Origin: UBA4285 sp050944355
GTDB taxonomy: Bacteria; Bacillota; Clostridia; Lachnospirales; Lachnospiraceae
Length of the DNA stretch: 64,000 bases
Direction: 5' to 3'
Assembly: GCA_050944355.1 (NCBI GenBank)
Contig: JBMNQX010000002.1
Location: forward strand, 186,001-250,000
Shown: piece by piece, positions 1-8,819 of the stretch
How positions within the stretch are numbered: the first letter of the stretch is position 1
How the letters are laid out: each line of letters begins with the position of its first letter
The notes under the pieces: generated by a model
The model's input: only the letters and a program-made list of their open reading frames with translations
Databases searched by the model: none
Told to the model about the DNA's origin: nothing
Translations under genes and position numbers: made by a program

Positions 1-86
1 GTTCCGGAGGTGATTTCGTTGTTATTTTTCAAGGCGAAACATCTCCCCTCAGAAATTTAATAAGACAGACATTTGAAGCTATCTTA

Positions 87-2822
87 TCACAGAGAGACGA
101 TATTCTCTATAATTTCCGGATCGATTCTGTCATTCCCGTCAAACTGTTCAGAGACAAGGTATTCAAAGATGGCGGACTGCAGTGCCCTTGCCTCCGGGTA
201 CTGCTGCAGATCCTGCAGCCCCAGTGAAGAGAAGAGAATCCGGCCGTTCAGGCACGTTCCGGCAAAAATCTGAGCCATATGCCGAAGTTTCGCAAAGCTG
301 TCCATTTCGGTCACGATCGGATGAACGGAGGCAGGCACGATCACCGCCTGCCGGTTCGCCATCGGCCACCACTGCCAGTTGGCGTGAAATTCTGTCGGAA
401 ATTTCTCAAAAAGAGGGCAGGATGTGTCGATGAACTGTCCCATGCCGCCCGCCTGGTCCGGAAAAGTGCCGACCGACCAGAAGTCGGTCGTGAACTGTCC
501 GCGCACAGACCCGGGGAGAGTTTCCGGCGTCGAAGCCGGCGAAAGATAGACAATTCCGCCGCCTGCCAGAATCTTTCTTGCTTCATCGGAAAATGTCCGG
601 AACACATGAACATTTTCCGGACATACGGGCGCTGAGTCCGGGTAAATCCAGACCGGCCAGGAGGCGCTCTTTCCCGCAAAGTCAATCCGAAGATCAAAGC
701 GCGCCGGAGCAGAAAGACCCGCGAGCGGTATTTTGAAGTGCCCGGCGTCTGTCAGCCTGCCGAAGGCGGCTTTTACGGGGGCTCCGGTGAGATGCGATTC
801 AGTCATTTTTCCCGGCTGCGGGACACTTCCGGTCTCTTCGTGCAGGGTGAGACGGATTTCCGGCGCGCCGGTGCGGTTTTCCCGGCTGTAATTGGCGATT
901 TTCAGGTCGAACTCCAGCGTGTCCGACACGGTGTACGTCCGGCGGTCCATCAGGACGAGCGGCGTGAAATCCGTGAAAAATGAGCGGAAATTCTCCGACT
1001 TTGAGAACGGATAGGGCTTCGGCTGCATATGACTGTTCAGCATGCCGACGAGCGCCGTCCCCTGTCCCGGGAAATCCTGAAGTCCGAGAAGCGACAGCCC
1101 GGACATCTCCGGCGTCCGCATAACCGCCTCCACTTCCTCCCGGTACGCAAGCCGTGCGATTTCACCCGTCGCGGCGACATACCTGTCCCAGTGTTCAAGC
1201 ATCCCGCGCCGGGCGGCGTCTTTCCTCACCGCCTCAAAATTCGCCGGCTCTGTGACGCCGCGAAACTCACCGATTTCTCCGAAATCCGGCAGCACTTCAT
1301 ACTGTCCGACTTCAAAGGCGTAGACGGGCTGATCTGACTCGCGGCGTATTTTGCGGACGATATCGCTGTAGTTGTGCCGGGTATCCGGGTAGTCATTGTT
1401 TATAAAGCCGCCGAGCGGGCAGCCTGATCCTGTGCCGCGCAGATGTTCGCCCTTGTATGCCATGGCCGTGTGAAAATCGTTGAAATCCGCAGTCTGCTGC
1501 CGCTCTCTCGCGCCATTGGAGGCATTGGCGTAGAGCCGGCTGTCATCAAATTTTCGCGCCGCCTTTAGAAGATCGGCCATGTTCGCGTAACCGGCGGCAT
1601 TTGTCGCGAGTTCATTGCCGAGCGTCAGCATGACAAATGAAGGATGGTTTGCGAACAGTCTGAGCACGGATATGAGTTCCCGCAGATAGTACGATCGGCT
1701 CACGTCATCTGAGAGCGCGTGATCCGGGTCCCAGTCGTTGAGCTCCGGCTCGACCATCATGCCCATCTTATCGGCCGCCGTGAGTGCGGCCTCCGGCGGG
1801 ATGTGAGAGTGGAAGCGGACGAGGTTGACGCCGTACGACTTGTAAGTCTTCATGACAGAAATCCAGGTATCGGTATCCATCGGCTCATAACCCGTCTCGG
1901 GGAACACCGCGCAGTTTGCCTCGGAACGCAGGAAAAAAGCCCGCCCGTTGAGCGTCAGCCGGTGATCGGAGTTGACGGCGATGCGGCGCAGACCGAAGGA
2001 CACCTGTTTTGTAAACGGAACGGTATCGTCCGCATCGGGCGTCAGAACCGCGGTCATTTCGTACAGATTTCCCTCGTATTCGTCCCAGTGCTTCGCTCCG
2101 GGCTTTACGGCGAGGTTCTCAAATCTGAAGCGGGATGTGCCGGCGGAGGCACTCACGCGGATTTCAGCCGGTTCTTCGAGAGCGCCGCTATTCAGGCTTA
2201 AACTGCCTTGAAAGCCATTTTGCGAAGAGATTTCCACGTCTGCCGTCAGTCTTTTCAGGTCATCGCCTGGTGTGACGCGCAGCCAGCTTATGAAATCAGA
2301 CGGGCGCGAAACAAGACAGAAATTGCCGAGGATTCCGTTCCAGTTGGTCTGTGTCTCGTCTGTGGCCGCGGATGAGTTCAGAATCGCGTCGCGCGGCAGT
2401 CCCGGATAGCTGTTGTCCGATATCAGAGAAATCAGGCATCCGGCGTGCAGAAGTCCGGTCACCTCAAAGATATGCGGGGCCGCAAGGGTGTCGTCTGCGA
2501 AAACCGGAACGCTTTTCCCGTCTATCTTCAGGGACAGACAGCGTGAGCGCTCCGCCACCAGAAATATGCGCTCGTTTTCGGGCGGCGTGAAATCGAGTCT
2601 TTTTGAAAAGACGGCTCTGCCCTCGTACTTGAACCGTCTGGTGAAGCGTGTGCGGATGACATCTTTCACCGGATCAAAACTGTCGGCATTCGGATGCCAC
2701 GGGCGGTCCAGAGTGTCTGCGTGTCCGATTTTATTTTCGTCCAGTGTGCCGGGGAGCACGGCTTCTGCCTTTGTGCCGTCATCCAGCAGACAGTCCCAGG
2801 TCCCGTTCAGCGGATAAATCAT
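87..2822 (-). CDS. Glycoside hydrolase family 2 protein
   Basis: A 911-residue protein with the GH2 layout: N-terminal sugar-binding jelly-roll, immunoglobulin-like sandwich, central TIM barrel, and a C-terminal accessory part. The barrel holds FRFHSH-type and GNEL motifs (the Glu of LTLGNEL fits the acid/base). The Glu of FEVGQYE fits the nucleophile. No signal peptide is visible, so it should act in the cytoplasm on imported oligosaccharides. GH2 covers beta-galactosidase, beta-glucuronidase, beta-mannosidase and others; the substrate cannot be fixed from sequence. It is transcribed divergently from an AraC regulator. The 86 bases downstream of its stop hold no assignable gene. Confidence 0.88.
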   Translation of the reverse strand: MIYPLNGTWDCLLDDGTKAEAVLPGTLDENKIGHADTLDRPWHPNADSFDPVKDVIRTRFTRRFKYEGRAVFSKRLDFTPPENERIFLVAERSRCLSLKIDGKSVPVFADDTLAAPHIFEVTGLLHAGCLISLISDNSYPGLPRDAILNSSAATDETQTNWNGILGNFCLVSRPSDFISWLRVTPGDDLKRLTADVEISSQNGFQGSLSLNSGALEEPAEIRVSASAGTSRFRFENLAVKPGAKHWDEYEGNLYEMTAVLTPDADDTVPFTKQVSFGLRRIAVNSDHRLTLNGRAFFLRSEANCAVFPETGYEPMDTDTWISVMKTYKSYGVNLVRFHSHIPPEAALTAADKMGMMVEPELNDWDPDHALSDDVSRSYYLRELISVLRLFANHPSFVMLTLGNELATNAAGYANMADLLKAARKFDDSRLYANASNGARERQQTADFNDFHTAMAYKGEHLRGTGSGCPLGGFINNDYPDTRHNYSDIVRKIRRESDQPVYAFEVGQYEVLPDFGEIGEFRGVTEPANFEAVRKDAARRGMLEHWDRYVAATGEIARLAYREEVEAVMRTPEMSGLSLLGLQDFPGQGTALVGMLNSHMQPKPYPFSKSENFRSFFTDFTPLVLMDRRTYTVSDTLEFDLKIANYSRENRTGAPEIRLTLHEETGSVPQPGKMTESHLTGAPVKAAFGRLTDAGHFKIPLAGLSAPARFDLRIDFAGKSASWPVWIYPDSAPVCPENVHVFRTFSDEARKILAGGGIVYLSPASTPETLPGSVRGQFTTDFWSVGTFPDQAGGMGQFIDTSCPLFEKFPTEFHANWQWWPMANRQAVIVPASVHPIVTEMDSFAKLRHMAQIFAGTCLNGRILFSSLGLQDLQQYPEARALQSAIFEYLVSEQFDGNDRIDPEIIENIVSL

Positions 2823-2878
2823 GACTCTGCCTTTCCGGCCCTGCCCGGTGTAGTGCTTCGGGAGGCCGATTTTTTCTG

Positions 2879-2884
2879 ATTATA
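2879..2884 (-). promoter_or_regulatory. Candidate -10 box of the GH2 gene
   Basis: On the minus strand this reads TATAAT, about 57 bases before the GH2 start codon. No good -35 box lies 16-18 bases further up. That suits an activator-dependent promoter, and the 20-bp element at 2937-2956 sits upstream in the place expected for AraC-family activation. Confidence 0.4.
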
Positions 2885-2936
2885 TTTTTCATTATTGTAC
2901 ATAACCTCAGCATTTTCCGAAATGAAGAAACAGATA

Positions 2937-2956
2937 AAAAGATGGACGATTCTGCT
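2937..2956. promoter_or_regulatory. Left copy of a 20-bp inverted repeat flanking the AraC gene (putative operator)
   Basis: AAAAGATGGACGATTCTGCT. Its exact reverse complement occurs at 3872-3891, just after the AraC stop codon. This copy lies in the divergent intergenic region, and its last base is the first base of the araC -10 box. AraC-family regulators usually bind sites of about 17-20 bp, so this is a likely operator for the intervening regulator. Confidence 0.6.
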
Positions 2957-2961
2957 ATGAT
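2953..2961 (+). promoter_or_regulatory. Extended -10 of the AraC gene
   Basis: TGCTATGAT: an extended -10 (TGn) with TATGAT at 2956-2961, about 30 bases before the AraC start. It overlaps the putative operator by one base, so autoregulation is plausible. Confidence 0.45.
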
Positions 2962-2990
2962 TAGGAAAAAGCTTTGCCTGAGGAAAAAAT

Positions 2991-3872
2991 ATGGAAAATT
3001 CCATTCAGAAAAAAGAACTGCGCGTTTCCGACGGCTTTCGGCACGAGCAGATGTTCGTGCTGAATCCGCAGGCGGCCGACGCGTTTCGAAAACTCACCGG
3101 CGGCAGCGGACTGTATCTGACGGATGCCGGCTATTACCCGAAGGCGGCCGGCCACTACCGCGCGAGACCGTCCGGCACTCAGACGGCGATACTGCTTTAC
3201 GCCCGGAAAGGCAGCGGAACCGTGCAGCTTAAAGACCGTACAATCCGTCTCAGAGAAAATGAAGCATTTGTCATCCCGGCGGGAGAGCCGCATATATATT
3301 ATGCAGACGACGCGGATTCCTGGTCGCTTTTCTGGGTGCACGCGGGCGGCAGGGCGCTGGAAGAGTTCAGCGGGGCAGAAGACAAGCGGAAGCTCTCCGG
3401 CGAGCGAGCCGCGCAGCGCATGGAACTGTATTTTGAGATGATGTTTCAGGCGCTCTCGGAAGGTCTCACGGAGCGGAATTTCCGGTATCTTGACAGACTG
3501 CTGCAGACGATATTCGCGGAAGTGTTCTGGCGCGAGGAAAGCGGAGGCACGGAGAAGGGCAGCCGGACGGTCAGCGGGGTCATCCGGTATTTTTACCGCA
3601 ATCTGGGGCGCAGTGTCACGATGGATGACCTGACGCAGGAAGCCGGACTTTCTGCCGGATACATCAGCGCGCTGTTCAGGAAGTACACGGGAAGCTCACC
3701 GCTCGCCTATTTTACGCGGCTCAAGATGGAAAAGGCCTGTTATCTGCTGCGGACCAGCACCATGAATGTGAGCGAATTGGCGCGTGAACTGGGATACTCG
3801 GATCCTTATTATTTTTCGCGCGTGTTTAAGCGCACGGTCGGCGTACCGCCGGGGAAATACCGCAGGGCGTGA
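2991..3872 (+). CDS. AraC-family transcriptional regulator with cupin sensor domain
   Basis: A 293-residue one-component regulator. The N-terminal part (about residues 40-110) looks like an AraC cupin ligand pocket, including a RENEAFVIPAGEPH-like strand. The last 100 residues carry two helix-turn-helices: TMDDLTQEAGLSAGYISALF, then NVSELARELGYSDPYYFSRVFK with the family's C-terminal VGVPPGKYR. A GAGG ribosome site precedes the ATG. It lies between a divergent GH2 gene and a downstream DUF5107/TPR gene. Perfect 20-bp inverted sites on both sides suggest it controls both neighbours and itself. Ligand unknown, presumably a sugar. Confidence 0.9.
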   Translation: MENSIQKKELRVSDGFRHEQMFVLNPQAADAFRKLTGGSGLYLTDAGYYPKAAGHYRARPSGTQTAILLYARKGSGTVQLKDRTIRLRENEAFVIPAGEPHIYYADDADSWSLFWVHAGGRALEEFSGAEDKRKLSGERAAQRMELYFEMMFQALSEGLTERNFRYLDRLLQTIFAEVFWREESGGTEKGSRTVSGVIRYFYRNLGRSVTMDDLTQEAGLSAGYISALFRKYTGSSPLAYFTRLKMEKACYLLRTSTMNVSELARELGYSDPYYFSRVFKRTVGVPPGKYRRA

Positions 3873-3891
3873 GCAGAATCGTCCATCTTTT
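3872..3891. promoter_or_regulatory. Right copy of the 20-bp inverted repeat (putative AraC operator)
   Basis: AGCAGAATCGTCCATCTTTT, the exact reverse complement of 2937-2956. It starts at the last base of the AraC stop codon, about 80 bases before the DUF5107 start. Relative to transcription, it has the same orientation for DUF5107 as the left copy has for GH2. A TACGAT -10 candidate at 3939-3944 lies 47 bases downstream, against 52 for the GH2 -10. Confidence 0.6.
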
Positions 3892-3970
3892 CGCTGTTCC
3901 CTCTATTTTACGCGGCGCGGCGGCGCAATACGATAAAGTCAGAATGAAGTGAAAATGCAAGGAGAGCATC

Positions 3971-6436
3971 ATGGACAATTTTGAGGGAAAAGCGGATATC
4001 CGCGTCGAAACGGTCACGATTCCCACGTACGGGGTGGGCGAGCCGGACAAAAATCCGATGTTTTTTGACAACCGGACGTATCAGGGCAGCAGCGGAAAAG
4101 TGTATCCGCTGCCGATCACCGAGAAAATATATGACACGTGTCAGGACAGGGACTACACGGCCGTCATCCTGGAAAATGAATATATCCGGGTCACGGTTCT
4201 GCCCGAGCTGGGCGGTCGGATTTACCGCGCGTACGACAAGACGAACGGCTATGATTTTGTTTACTATAATGAAGTGATCAAGCCGGCGCTTGTGGGGCTT
4301 CTCGGGCCTTGGATCAGCGGCGGCATCGAATTCAACTGGCCGCAGCACCACAGGCCGACGACGTACTGCCCGGTTGATTTCTGTCTGGAAGAGGGCAGAA
4401 ACGGAAAGAAGACGGTAGTGCTCAGTGAGGTCGATCAGATGTACGGCACAAAGGGCGAGACGCGGATCAGCGTCGAGCCGGGCAGGGCCGCCATCGAAAT
4501 AAAAGGAAAACTCTACAACGGGACGTTTCTGCCGCAGACGTTTCTGTGGTGGGCAAACCCGGCCGTCGCGGTCAATGACAACACGCAGTCCGTCTTTCCG
4601 CCGGATGTGCACGCCGTATTTGATCACGGCAAGAGAGATGTGAGCCGGTTCCCGATTGCGACCGGCGTGTACTACAAGCATGATTACGGCGCCGGCGTCG
4701 ATATATCCCGGTACAAAAACATACCGGTTCCGACCAGTTATATGTGCGCCCACTCTGACTACGATTTCGTCGGAGGCTATGACTTCGGAAAGCAGGCGGG
4801 CATCCTGCATGTCGCCGATCATCACATCGCTCCGGGCAAGAAGCAGTGGACCTGGGGTTGCGGCGATTTCGGGAAAGCCTGGGACCGCCAGCTGACAGAC
4901 AAAAACGGCCCTTATATCGAACTGATGACGGGTGTCTTCACGGACAATCAGCCGGATTTCACATGGCTCGCGCCGTTTGAAGAAAAGAATTTCACCCAGT
5001 ACTTCATGCCCTACAAAAAAATCGGATACGTAAAAAATGCGAACAAAGACATGGCGCTGAGTCTGACCGTGGAAAATGGCACGGCCAAAGCCGGATTTTA
5101 CGCTGTCCGCGAGTTTTCAGATCTCACGGTCACACTTGCCGACACGTCTTCAGGTGATGTTCTGATGCGCGAGAGCGGCGCCTTTTCGCCGAAAAATCCC
5201 ATCTGGCGCGAGATTTCCTTTGAAGGCCGTCCTCAGGATCTGCGGCTTGCGGTCACGGACGCGGATGGCCGCGAGCTGCTCTCGTGGCAGCCTGAAGAAG
5301 AAAAGCTCGAGAAAATTCCGGACCCGATGCCTGTCCCGAAGTCTCCGGAACAGACCCCGACGGTCGAGGAACTTTATCTGACGGGGCGGCATCTCGAGCA
5401 GTACCGCCACGCGCACTGGAAGCCGGACCCGTATTATCTGGAGGCGCTGCGGCGCGACCCGGGCGATATCCGCAGCAACACCGCTTACGGCGAACTTCTC
5501 CTCAGAAGGGGTGAGTTTGACAAGAGCCTTCCGTATTTTGAGGCTGCCATCCACCGCGCGACACAGCACAATCCGAATCCGCAGGACGCCTCTCCGTTCT
5601 ACGAAAAAGGACTCGCTCTGTTTTATCTCGGACGGACTGACGAAGCGTACGACAGTTTTTACAAGAGCGTGTGGAGCCATGCGCAGCAGGAAATGGGGTA
5701 CTTTTTCCTCGCACTGATTGACTGCCGGCGGGGAGATTATGAGAAAGCTCTCGATCACATCGAAAGTTCTCTTGTGAAAAATGCGGCCAATCTCAAGGCG
5801 CGTGCCATCAGGGGCGCGATTCTGGACGAGCTGGGCGAAAAGAGAGAGGCAGAGGAGTTTCTGACCCGGACGCTAGAGAGTGACCCGTTCGCCTTTTCGT
5901 CCCGGTTTGAGCTCGGGAGAAGCGACGACACGCAGCGTGAAAAGTTTCTGACAATGGCCGGCGGCCGGGAGAGCACATTTGTCGGAACGACCGATCTTTT
6001 TGCTCTGGCGGGATTTTATAAAAGAGCTGAGGAGGTGCTTCTGTCTGCGCCCGCAAAGCCGCTTGTCCTGTACCGCCTCGCGTATATCGCCGCAAAAACG
6101 GGTGACAATAAAGCGGAAGATTACCTGTCACAGGCTGAAAAGGCTGATTCTTCCTATGTGTTCCCGAACCGCCCGGAGGATATGATTGTCCTGCAGTGGG
6201 CCTGCAAAAGGGCGCCGCGGGATGCGATGGCGCCTTATTATCTCGGGTGTGAGTTCTATGCGTGGGGCAGACGGGACGAGGCGATTGCGCTCTGGGAAAA
6301 GAGCGGTGCGCTGCAGGTGAGTCTGCCGACTGTCTATCGGAATCTGGCGCTCGGATACGCAAACGTACAGGGCAGCTGGCAAAAGGCGAAGAAAGCGCTC
6401 GAGAAAGCATTTGCCATGAACAGGCGCGACGCGTGA
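3971..6436 (+). CDS. DUF5107/TPR protein, N-terminal part, ended by an in-frame TGA
   Basis: An 821-residue product. The first ~340 residues form the DUF5107 domain (NRTYQGSSGKVYPLPI, LPELGGRIYRAYDK, GGIEFNWPQHH), a sugar-mutarotase/beta-sandwich-like family of unknown activity. The remainder is tetratricopeptide repeats (for example DIRSNTAYGELLLRRGEFDKSLPYFEAAI). A ribosome site (AAGGAG) precedes the ATG. The ORF stops at TGA 6434-6436, and the same frame continues without break into the TPR ORF ending at 7231. As I recall the family, the junction residues read DARVLMELDQL; here it is DA-stop-VLMELDQL, which fits a CGA to TGA nonsense change. It lies downstream of the AraC regulator, so probably a sugar-processing partner of GH2. 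Confidence 0.85.
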   Translation: MDNFEGKADIRVETVTIPTYGVGEPDKNPMFFDNRTYQGSSGKVYPLPITEKIYDTCQDRDYTAVILENEYIRVTVLPELGGRIYRAYDKTNGYDFVYYNEVIKPALVGLLGPWISGGIEFNWPQHHRPTTYCPVDFCLEEGRNGKKTVVLSEVDQMYGTKGETRISVEPGRAAIEIKGKLYNGTFLPQTFLWWANPAVAVNDNTQSVFPPDVHAVFDHGKRDVSRFPIATGVYYKHDYGAGVDISRYKNIPVPTSYMCAHSDYDFVGGYDFGKQAGILHVADHHIAPGKKQWTWGCGDFGKAWDRQLTDKNGPYIELMTGVFTDNQPDFTWLAPFEEKNFTQYFMPYKKIGYVKNANKDMALSLTVENGTAKAGFYAVREFSDLTVTLADTSSGDVLMRESGAFSPKNPIWREISFEGRPQDLRLAVTDADGRELLSWQPEEEKLEKIPDPMPVPKSPEQTPTVEELYLTGRHLEQYRHAHWKPDPYYLEALRRDPGDIRSNTAYGELLLRRGEFDKSLPYFEAAIHRATQHNPNPQDASPFYEKGLALFYLGRTDEAYDSFYKSVWSHAQQEMGYFFLALIDCRRGDYEKALDHIESSLVKNAANLKARAIRGAILDELGEKREAEEFLTRTLESDPFAFSSRFELGRSDDTQREKFLTMAGGRESTFVGTTDLFALAGFYKRAEEVLLSAPAKPLVLYRLAYIAAKTGDNKAEDYLSQAEKADSSYVFPNRPEDMIVLQWACKRAPRDAMAPYYLGCEFYAWGRRDEAIALWEKSGALQVSLPTVYRNLALGYANVQGSWQKAKKALEKAFAMNRRDA

Positions 6437-6442
6437 GTTCTG

Positions 6443-7231
6443 ATGGAGCTTGACCAGCTGTACGGCAGACTGCGTATGCCGGTGGAAGAGCGCCTTGCAT
6501 TCCTGAATGAGAACCGGGGGACGGCTGAGCAGCGCGATGATTTGTATCTGCAGTACTGCACGCTTCTGAATCTGCTTGGGCGGTATCAGGAGGCGCTGGA
6601 TCTGATTCTCGCCCGACATTTTCATCCATGGGAGGGCGGCGAAGGAAAGGTGAGCGCTCAGTATATGGCCGCACTGACAGGACTTGCGAAAGAGGCGCTC
6701 CGCAAGAACGAAGCGCGGCAGGCTGAGAAGCTGTCAGAGCGCGCGCTTGTTTTCCCGGAAAATCTCGGCGAGGGAAAGCTTGAGGGCGAGAAGGACAATA
6801 ACATCTGGTATCTGCTTGGTCTGGCGCAGAGTATGCAGGGCAGAACAGAGGAAGCGGAGAAAAGCTGGCGCCTTGCGGCAAAGGGAAATCAGGAGCCGGC
6901 CGGAATGCTCTATTACAACGATCAGCCGGCGGAGATGATTCTGTATCAGGGCCTGGCACTTGAGAAGCTGGGCCGGAAGGAAGAGGCCTCAAAGAAGTTT
7001 CACAGGCTCTTTGACTACGGTGAGCAGCACTTCTTTGACCATGTGACGATTGATTATTTTGCCGTCTCGCTGCCGGATCTGAAAGTGTTTGACGACGATC
7101 TGGACGCCAGAAACCGTGTCCACTGCGAAAAGCTGATGGCCCTGGGACTTTACGGTCTCGGCGCGAAAGATAAGGCGGATGAGATGCTTGCCCGGGCCCG
7201 GAAAGAAGATCCGTATCTTCAGATCCGCTGA
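6443..7231 (+). CDS. DUF5107/TPR protein, C-terminal fragment (probably the rest of the broken gene)
   Basis: A 262-residue TPR-rich segment (LYLQYCTLLNLLGRYQEALDL, FHPWEGGEGK, YYNDQPAEMILYQGLALEKLGRKEEA, DYFAVSLPDL) in exactly the same frame as the preceding ORF, separated from its TGA by two codons. There is no convincing ribosome site before the ATG at 6443, so independent translation is doubtful. Restoring the stop to an Arg codon gives one protein of about 1086 residues, which is close to the length I remember for full DUF5107 proteins. Best read as the tail of a nonsense-interrupted gene, or of one read through. A separate small TPR protein is less likely. Confidence 0.6.
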   Translation: MELDQLYGRLRMPVEERLAFLNENRGTAEQRDDLYLQYCTLLNLLGRYQEALDLILARHFHPWEGGEGKVSAQYMAALTGLAKEALRKNEARQAEKLSERALVFPENLGEGKLEGEKDNNIWYLLGLAQSMQGRTEEAEKSWRLAAKGNQEPAGMLYYNDQPAEMILYQGLALEKLGRKEEASKKFHRLFDYGEQHFFDHVTIDYFAVSLPDLKVFDDDLDARNRVHCEKLMALGLYGLGAKDKADEMLARARKEDPYLQIR

Positions 7232-7312
7232 TGATTTTCTTGTTTAGCTGAATGCCGGATGTTAAGATAAAGATAAGTAAGATTTCATGCGTTTGTCAAA
7301 GCAGGTGTTTCA

Positions 7313-8653
7313 TTGAGAGTATTGCGCAAAGCTGCCATTCAGATAGTATTGCTCTGCATTCTGGCTATCCTTGTCGGGATGATCGCAGTCGCGACCGTGA
7401 GGGGCCGGGCGGAGAACGAAGCGGTAGTGCACTCCCGCTATACGTTCACCGTCAGCGGCCTGTCCAGTACGGATGTCGATCTGGAAACCGCGGCCGATAT
7501 CTGGGAGCAGAAATTTCTGGCTCAGTTTACCCAGAGCAACCTTCCGGCTGAAAAAAGAATCCGCAATGTCAGGCGCGAGGCGATTCAGGTCCTCGATGAG
7601 GAAAACAATATCGTCGATCTCAAGTTTACGTTTTCCCTGGTGAGCTCGGATTCGGAATTCTTTTCAAGCTGGAACGCCGTAATGACTTCTTCCGGCAGCC
7701 TTTCCTGCGAATGGGTCGTGACGTTTAACCGGGAAGAGAGCACGGATCAGACGTATACTCTTTCAGTCGCGACGATACAGGATCCGGATGATTACACGGC
7801 AGAGACAGAGACGGACGACACGAGCAAATCGGGGCAGGCGGCTACGACGAGTTCAGGCAGCACCGGCAGTTCAGGCTCGACGTCGTCGAACTATGTGTAC
7901 CGCATCCGCAACCAGTCTCTTCAGGTTTCCTATGACGGCGGCAATTCGTATACGACAGTTCCGGTGGAAGTGACGAGACTCCCGTATTCGAGCGGCAGCG
8001 CCGAAGAGCTTGCGGCCGGCAGCTACTATATCTCACCGGATATCACGGCGTTTGTCACGGGCGGCATGATCGTAGACGGAACCAGGGCCCCTGTATCCGT
8101 GACATACAGTACGGACCGCGGTTCGACCTGGACGAGCGCGATTGTCGATGAGATCTACGACGTCGATCTTTACTATCTGCGCGTTGTATCGTCAGACGAC
8201 ATCATCATTGCCCTTGGATATTCCAGAACCGAACAGACGGAATACAGCAAGTTCTATTACCTGAAAGACGGTGAAGTCACGGAAGGCGGCAGCGGATACA
8301 AGAATCAGCCGCTGTCCGGAATCATGTTCCTGAACGATGATGTGGGCTTTTTCAGCTACGTTTACGAGGAGGGCGACGAAGGAACACTGTACGTGACGAG
8401 AGACGGCGGCGACACCTATTCACTGGTACAGCTCGATTCGCAGCAGCTGGATTCCAGCGCCGGAAATCTCACCTGGAGCTCTGTGTTTGTCCAGGCACTC
8501 GTGCCGAGAATCGATGAAGACGGAAATCTCGTCGTGTATGTGACGCAGGGCACCGGAACAAAGTACAACAACGGAAAGACCATGGCCCGCTATATTTCAA
8601 CGGATGAAGGAAAAACATTTACCTACACGGGACAGACGGACGGATATTCTTGA
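7313..8653 (+). CDS. Membrane-anchored Asp-box (BNR-like) repeat protein
   Basis: A 446-residue protein starting at TTG (MRVLRKAA), chosen because AGGTG lies just upstream and the frame is closed at 7274. Residues 6-27 are a hydrophobic signal-anchor. After an extracellular region there is a Ser/Thr/Gly linker (about residues 160-190), then four Asp-box-like motifs: YDGGNSY, TDRGSTW, TRDGGDTY, TDEGKTF. Such motifs mark beta-propellers (sialidase- or YCF48-like). I do not recognise the family, and no catalytic residues can be assigned. It is probably a cell-surface binding or assembly protein. Its stop codon overlaps the carAB promoter. Confidence 0.7.
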   Translation: MRVLRKAAIQIVLLCILAILVGMIAVATVRGRAENEAVVHSRYTFTVSGLSSTDVDLETAADIWEQKFLAQFTQSNLPAEKRIRNVRREAIQVLDEENNIVDLKFTFSLVSSDSEFFSSWNAVMTSSGSLSCEWVVTFNREESTDQTYTLSVATIQDPDDYTAETETDDTSKSGQAATTSSGSTGSSGSTSSNYVYRIRNQSLQVSYDGGNSYTTVPVEVTRLPYSSGSAEELAAGSYYISPDITAFVTGGMIVDGTRAPVSVTYSTDRGSTWTSAIVDEIYDVDLYYLRVVSSDDIIIALGYSRTEQTEYSKFYYLKDGEVTEGGSGYKNQPLSGIMFLNDDVGFFSYVYEEGDEGTLYVTRDGGDTYSLVQLDSQQLDSSAGNLTWSSVFVQALVPRIDEDGNLVVYVTQGTGTKYNNGKTMARYISTDEGKTFTYTGQTDGYS

Positions 8654-8678
8654 AATCATGTCTTCCCTATGGTAGAAT
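8650..8678 (+). promoter_or_regulatory. carAB promoter
   Basis: TTGAAA at 8650-8655, a 17-base spacer, then TAGAAT at 8673-8678. Transcription should start near 8685, giving a leader of about 135 bases before carA. The -35 overlaps the stop codon of the preceding gene. Confidence 0.7.
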
Positions 8679-8770
8679 CCATTGAACGGTCAAAAACAGA
8701 AAACACGGGAAACCGCAGATTTCTGTAAATATTAAGCGGGATCAGGGTCCGCCTGACAGCGTTATTTTGA

Positions 8771-8801
8771 AAGCAGGAACCCAGGTTCCTGCTTTCTTTT
8801 T
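8771..8801 (+). terminator. Intrinsic terminator in the carA leader (attenuator candidate)
   Basis: A perfect 10-bp stem (AAGCAGGAAC / GTTCCTGCTT) with a CCAG loop, followed by TCTTTTT, lies between the promoter and carA. It ends only 18 bases before the start codon, so it must be read through or regulated for carAB to be expressed. A second GGTTCCT at 8809-8815, overlapping the ribosome site, can pair with the same AGGAACC arm. I do not see a clear PyrR-binding loop. Confidence 0.75.
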
Positions 8802-8819
8802 AAGCGGAGGTTCCTTTTG

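Noticed and set aside
1..209. A plus-strand frame reading SGGDFVVIFQGE, like a GGDEF motif
   Set aside because: No start is visible, the motif is incomplete (GGD-F), and most of the frame runs antisense through the GH2 coding region. The first 86 bases alone are too short to judge.
5808..6992. A Pro/Arg/Ser-rich 394-residue antisense frame across the TPR region
   Set aside because: The composition is that expected of a shadow frame, and it spans the internal TGA only by chance.
8685..8770. PyrR-binding loop in the carA leader
   Set aside because: No stretch convincingly matches the conserved PyrR loop, so the leader is described only as a terminator with alternative pairing.
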